Origin: an uncultured Bacteroidales bacterium
GTDB lineage: Bacteria; Bacteroidota; Bacteroidia; Bacteroidales; Bacteroidaceae
Assembly: GCA_902788315.1 (NCBI GenBank)
Contig: CADAJS010000007.1
Location: forward strand, 26,459-90,458
DNA length: 64,000 nucleotides
Direction of reading: 5' to 3'
Positions 61,401-64,000 of the stretch are shown piece by piece. Made by a program: the position numbers and the translations under genes. The stretch's first letter is position 1, and each line of letters opens with the position of its first letter. The notes under the pieces are model-generated. The model ran no database searches and was not told the origin of the DNA. It saw only the letters and a list, made by a program, of their open reading frames with translations.

Positions 61401-64000
61401 AACTGGCAGAAGTGGAGACGTCCGTGACCGCCTACGAGGCTTACAAGGCGAAACTGGACTATGTAACAGAATATCTTGCCAACGATGAATCATTCTGGGG
61501 CAACGACCGAGACCTCCTGACAGATTATCTGGAGAGCGACGAAGCACCCGATGAAACATTCACCAATGGCGGTTCACACTACATCCTTGAAAACCATCTC
61601 CTCACCACCGAGGAAATCATTGCCGAGACCGAGAAAGTACAGAAGATGCTGGAGGATGCCATCAAGAATGGTTACGGAAAGGGAGCCGAGGTGACCAGCA
61701 TGATTAAGAATCCGCAGTTTGCCAACGGCTTGGAGAACTGGACGGTTCTTGAAGGCAGAATCACCACAGGCGGACAGCCGGGCATGATGCAGGCTGCCGA
61801 GGCGATCCACACCAACTTTAATTATCAGCAGACGATTACAGGCCTGACCAATGGAGTCTATGAGATTCGCATGAACGGTGTGTCCCGCTGTCTGCCCCTC
61901 TACCAGAATCCCAGCTATACAACCATATTCTATGCCAATGACAACAAGGTGTTCCTGAAGAACTACTTTGACGAATACCAGGAAGCCGAGACAGCCGAGG
62001 ATGGTGTGAACTGCAACCTGACGGTTCCCTATGCCGACCTCAGCCTGACCGACATAGAAGGCAATGTATATGGATATGTGCCCCAGGGCCATGTGGGCGG
62101 CAGCTTCCACTTTACATACGGACGCTACGAAAACGTACTGGTGGCAAACGTCACAGACGGCACTCTGACCATTGGCTGTATGAACACTGGCACAGGCAAC
62201 TCGGGCGACTGGGCGCTGATGAGTAATTTCCGACTCTTCTACCTTGGCGACCTGGAGGATGCCTCCATGACGATGGACAAGACATTGGCCGAGATGCTCA
62301 AACGTGCTGAGATGATTCAGAACTACACGCCCGATCAATCTGACTTCACCTACTATCCCAACTATTCAGCCTCGCTGCAGAGCGACCTGCAGAATGCCAT
62401 GGCAGAGGTGGAGAGTGCTGTCGAGCCGGCAGACAAGATGGCCCTCATCGCCAAGTTCTCCTCGATTTTCGCTGAGATTCTGCCCAGCAGATTGGCATAT
62501 CGCACCTATGCGAAAGATCTGGAAAGCTATTATACCTTTATGGATAATATTCACACCGCCGGTGCCATCGATGACGACACCTTCGGTACCGCACAGGTGA
62601 TATATTATAACATTTGGGATAAGTTGGTTGCAGGTGACTACACCACGGCCGAGGCCGAGGCCGAGGAGGATCTGAAGAATGCAGCATACTATACCAATGC
62701 ATTCGGCAAGGCTCCTGAATTGGTCGATGGCTTCTATCAGATTGCCGAAGGATCCAACCTCATATGGTTTGCCAAGAAGGTCAACTCCGGTAACTACAAC
62801 CTGAATGCAGTCCTTACGGCAGACATTGACCTGACGGGCTTCAGTCTTGATGTCATCTGTCCTGATGGCACCTACACAGGAACGTTCGACGGACAGGGCC
62901 ACACCATCAGCAATCTGACGATTGAGACCGACAAGAACTATACAGGTATGTTCGGCATTGTCGGGCCTGGTGCACGCATTCAGAATTTCGTCCTGGACAG
63001 CACATGTAGCATTATCGGCGGCAGCTACACTGCCATCATTGGCGGCACTGCTGCAACCGCCGGCGACGTCTACATTACCGCAGTAGGCAACGAAGGCTAT
63101 GTAAAGGGCATCAAGAACACCGGAGCAATCTTCGGTTGCGAAATGTCTGCAGCAGCCACTGTATATATTGACAGGTGCTATTCCTCGGGAACCGTTATCG
63201 GAGACAATGAGAGTGGTGCCCTGACAGGATACATCAAGAACGGATATATCCGCAACAGTTGGTCGAGCGCTACCATCGAGGGCTATTATACCTCGGCCAG
63301 CAAGCCCTTCTCCCTGTGCTACTGTGAGACGAAGAACAACTACATCGTCCACACCGACCTGAACACCAGCTTCGACATCAAGGGAATCACTATCGAACAG
63401 GTAGCTTCCGGCGAACTCTGCTATCTGCTCAACCAGAACAGTGGCGTGGAGACGCCCATCTGGTTCCAGACGCTGGGCGAGGACGAGCATCCCGTACTGG
63501 ATAACACTCATGGAGTGGTAGCCAAGGATGAGAACGGCAACTTCACCAATGAGAAGGGCGACATTCACCTCGGCACGGAGGAGGATCCGTTTGTTGTGAA
63601 GTCTGCCTCCGACATGGTTAATCTGCTCAACCTGCTTGTTCCGGGCCGCATGAACTATGTGGTCATGGAGGCCGACGTGGATCTGGCTGGCACAGAGTGG
63701 AAGCCCCTCTTCAACTATGTCGGTGCAAACGACACCTATCCCTATCCCTTCATCGACTTCGACGGTAAGAACCATGTTATCCGCAACCTGACATCCAAGA
63801 CGGATGGCGCCTATGACTACTGCGGCCTCTTCGGCGTGCTCTGTGGCAATGTGCGCAACCTCGGCGTGGAGAATGCCGACGTCACCAGCACGGGCGGCAC
63901 CGGTATCATTGCCGGTTATCTGGGTCACTCCAAGTATGGCAAGCCCTGCTATGTCGAGAACGTCTGGGTGACCGGTAAACTCTCCGCTACGGGCTACTGC
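58460..64000 (+). CDS. large repeat-rich secreted protein, 3' end beyond the window
   Basis: A frame open from the ATG at 58460 to the window end (1847 codons, no stop). After a signal peptide (ends LWAQ) there are at least four repeats of a beta-helix-like module, each opening near WFAxxV and containing LTADIDM and FDGQGHxI (about 58560, 59430, 60430, 62770); a fifth starts near 63590. Near 61700-62270 lies a jelly-roll-like segment (NPQFANGLENWTV, MSNFRLFYLG). It resembles GLUG-type adhesin or surface-binding proteins. It begins 20 bp after the DUF349 gene. Confidence 0.8.
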   Translation, partial: MKKTFTYLFTLATLLLSGTSLWAQEAPKADDEGYLLIGTPDEFQWFAKQVTENGEDPNVRLTADLDMTGITLPTIGKPSDNTYEGNFDGQGHTISNLTVTGDGVQGNQTGIGLFKRKTKGTITRTILRDITINVTVDDEHPCDYAGGFVGNQRGSSVLSYCAVLGLKVIPSDPEKTISVGGLNAYISSNENNKVIACFTDAEKILGGYGSKSIRTNDFAGEDVENLKGSGELCYKLNEGITTGWYQTLGEDEYPVLDNTHKEVFVATDMTCDGTPKGDVTYSNTPGIRDAHTYENGICTVCNYLNPEYITPVDGAFPISSADQLIWFSAYVKAGNTSANARLTADIDMGGKLEDGVPTQASPAFTPIGNTDYPFQGVFDGQDHIIKNLVITSSDNYVGLFGRVTGTAAIKNFVIDSNSYIGGASYVGIIGATRNSASTIVIDRVGMEGAVVASGINAGGILGCNMDGPATTISNCYVTGAIQASDQAGQINGWFANGIIENCWATGSIEGVYNKTENAGDGFYRGSPAVVRNNYSNALYKNASVLDFNEEDAKSGLMTFTLNGDQSQIKWYQNLGEGGDALPSLNPSHKKVYANGHISCGGEPLGNVTYSNDPSGMNQDPHEFRAGVCTVCGFVDAGFCQKDEDGYYMIDNGEKLAWFASMVNAGLKDPAARLTADIDMSDVNDIFPMIGTTATPFKSGKFDGQSHIISGLDINRPMEDNVGLFGCITGNCDIRNFVLDQTCVIVGKAHTAAIGATVSAEGTVYITAVGNEGTVQGGQNTGAIFGCEMGAAATVYIDKCYSTGSVIGTVESGALTGYISKGYIRNSWSSATIEGYYASASKPFALCYCETKNNYVVHTDLNASFDIKGITNEQVYNGELCYMLNGSSLADPIWFQSLGSDEHPVLDNTHGIVYSLDEMGSIEDNATFATFLDKYKIYMRQYADDAIATQSLLDEFKAMLDNIGNPTTLDEFIPTYKELSAKLAEVETSVTAYEAYKAKLDYVTEYLANDESFWGNDRDLLTDYLESDEAPDETFTNGGSHYILENHLLTTEEIIAETEKVQKMLEDAIKNGYGKGAEVTSMIKNPQFANGLENWTVLEGRITTGGQPGMMQAAEAIHTNFNYQQTITGLTNGVYEIRMNGVSRCLPLYQNPSYTTIFYANDNKVFLKNYFDEYQEAETAEDGVNCNLTVPYADLSLTDIEGNVYGYVPQGHVGGSFHFTYGRYENVLVANVTDGTLTIGCMNTGTGNSGDWALMSNFRLFYLGDLEDASMTMDKTLAEMLKRAEMIQNYTPDQSDFTYYPNYSASLQSDLQNAMAEVESAVEPADKMALIAKFSSIFAEILPSRLAYRTYAKDLESYYTFMDNIHTAGAIDDDTFGTAQVIYYNIWDKLVAGDYTTAEAEAEEDLKNAAYYTNAFGKAPELVDGFYQIAEGSNLIWFAKKVNSGNYNLNAVLTADIDLTGFSLDVICPDGTYTGTFDGQGHTISNLTIETDKNYTGMFGIVGPGARIQNFVLDSTCSIIGGSYTAIIGGTAATAGDVYITAVGNEGYVKGIKNTGAIFGCEMSAAATVYIDRCYSSGTVIGDNESGALTGYIKNGYIRNSWSSATIEGYYTSASKPFSLCYCETKNNYIVHTDLNTSFDIKGITIEQVASGELCYLLNQNSGVETPIWFQTLGEDEHPVLDNTHGVVAKDENGNFTNEKGDIHLGTEEDPFVVKSASDMVNLLNLLVPGRMNYVVMEADVDLAGTEWKPLFNYVGANDTYPYPFIDFDGKNHVIRNLTSKTDGAYDYCGLFGVLCGNVRNLGVENADVTSTGGTGIIAGYLGHSKYGKPCYVENVWVTGKLSATGYC

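Overview
The window looks like chromosomal DNA of a Prevotella-like member of the Bacteroidales. Evidence: several genes are preceded by the Bacteroidetes promoter TTTG-N19-21-TAnnTTTG (near 8, 12790, 31014 on the minus strand, 44009 and 50041). The families are typical of that order (LemA/DUF2207 pair, NamZ-like DUF1343, DUF2490, DUF4956, DUF349, secreted Gfo/Idh/MocA enzymes, M60 peptidase with BspA-like repeats), and several secreted proteins share a C-terminal sorting-like tail. The host genes are GC-rich and leave long false antisense ORFs. The identification rests on family recognition by reading, not on a database search.

Layout. 1-12.6 kb: LemA and its DUF2207 partner, a NamZ-like hydrolase, rsgA-frr, a polyphosphate-polymerase-like VTC/DUF4956 pair followed by three secreted proteins (one with a Cthe_2159-type carbohydrate-binding domain), pepD and a flippase-like membrane protein. 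12.6-30.9 kb: an integrated mobile element in the 3' end of a tRNA-Leu(CAA) gene, bounded by a 13-bp direct repeat. It encodes a tyrosine integrase, an excisionase-like HTH protein, two replication-type proteins (DUF3987, DUF6371), a MobV relaxase with a candidate oriT, a cargo operon, a DUF1016/YhcG nuclease-like protein and an XRE regulator. No type IV secretion genes are seen, so it looks like an integrative mobilizable element. 31-46.4 kb: a very large alpha-2-macroglobulin-like protein, a GH28-like beta-helix protein, thioredoxin, dnaE, psd-pssA and rsmA. 46.4-64 kb: an M60-type peptidase, a GH109-like/oxidoreductase operon, a CorA transporter with a structured leader, a DUF349 protein and the first 1847 codons of a repeat-rich secreted protein that runs off the window.

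The most interesting part is the AT-rich cargo operon at 20043-29007. It has its own promoter right after the relaxase terminator and encodes in order: a JAMM/JAB isopeptidase-like protein, an E2-like protein with a candidate catalytic Cys, a 60-residue acidic protein, an E1-like adenylating enzyme with a possible JAB-like N-terminal part, a double-AAA+ Clp unfoldase with a ClpP-docking-like IGF tripeptide, a UvrD-like SF1 helicase, a 543-residue protein of unknown family, a TerB-like protein and a 55-residue protein. Taken together it reads as a bacterial ubiquitin-like conjugation pathway coupled to a protein-unfolding machine, probably a defence or conflict system. That function is inference.

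A second unexpected signal is short intergenic tandem arrays, all with a 22-bp period but with unrelated unit sequences that each contain a small dyad, at 9862-9945, 36964-37114, 37407-37480 and 49855-49942.
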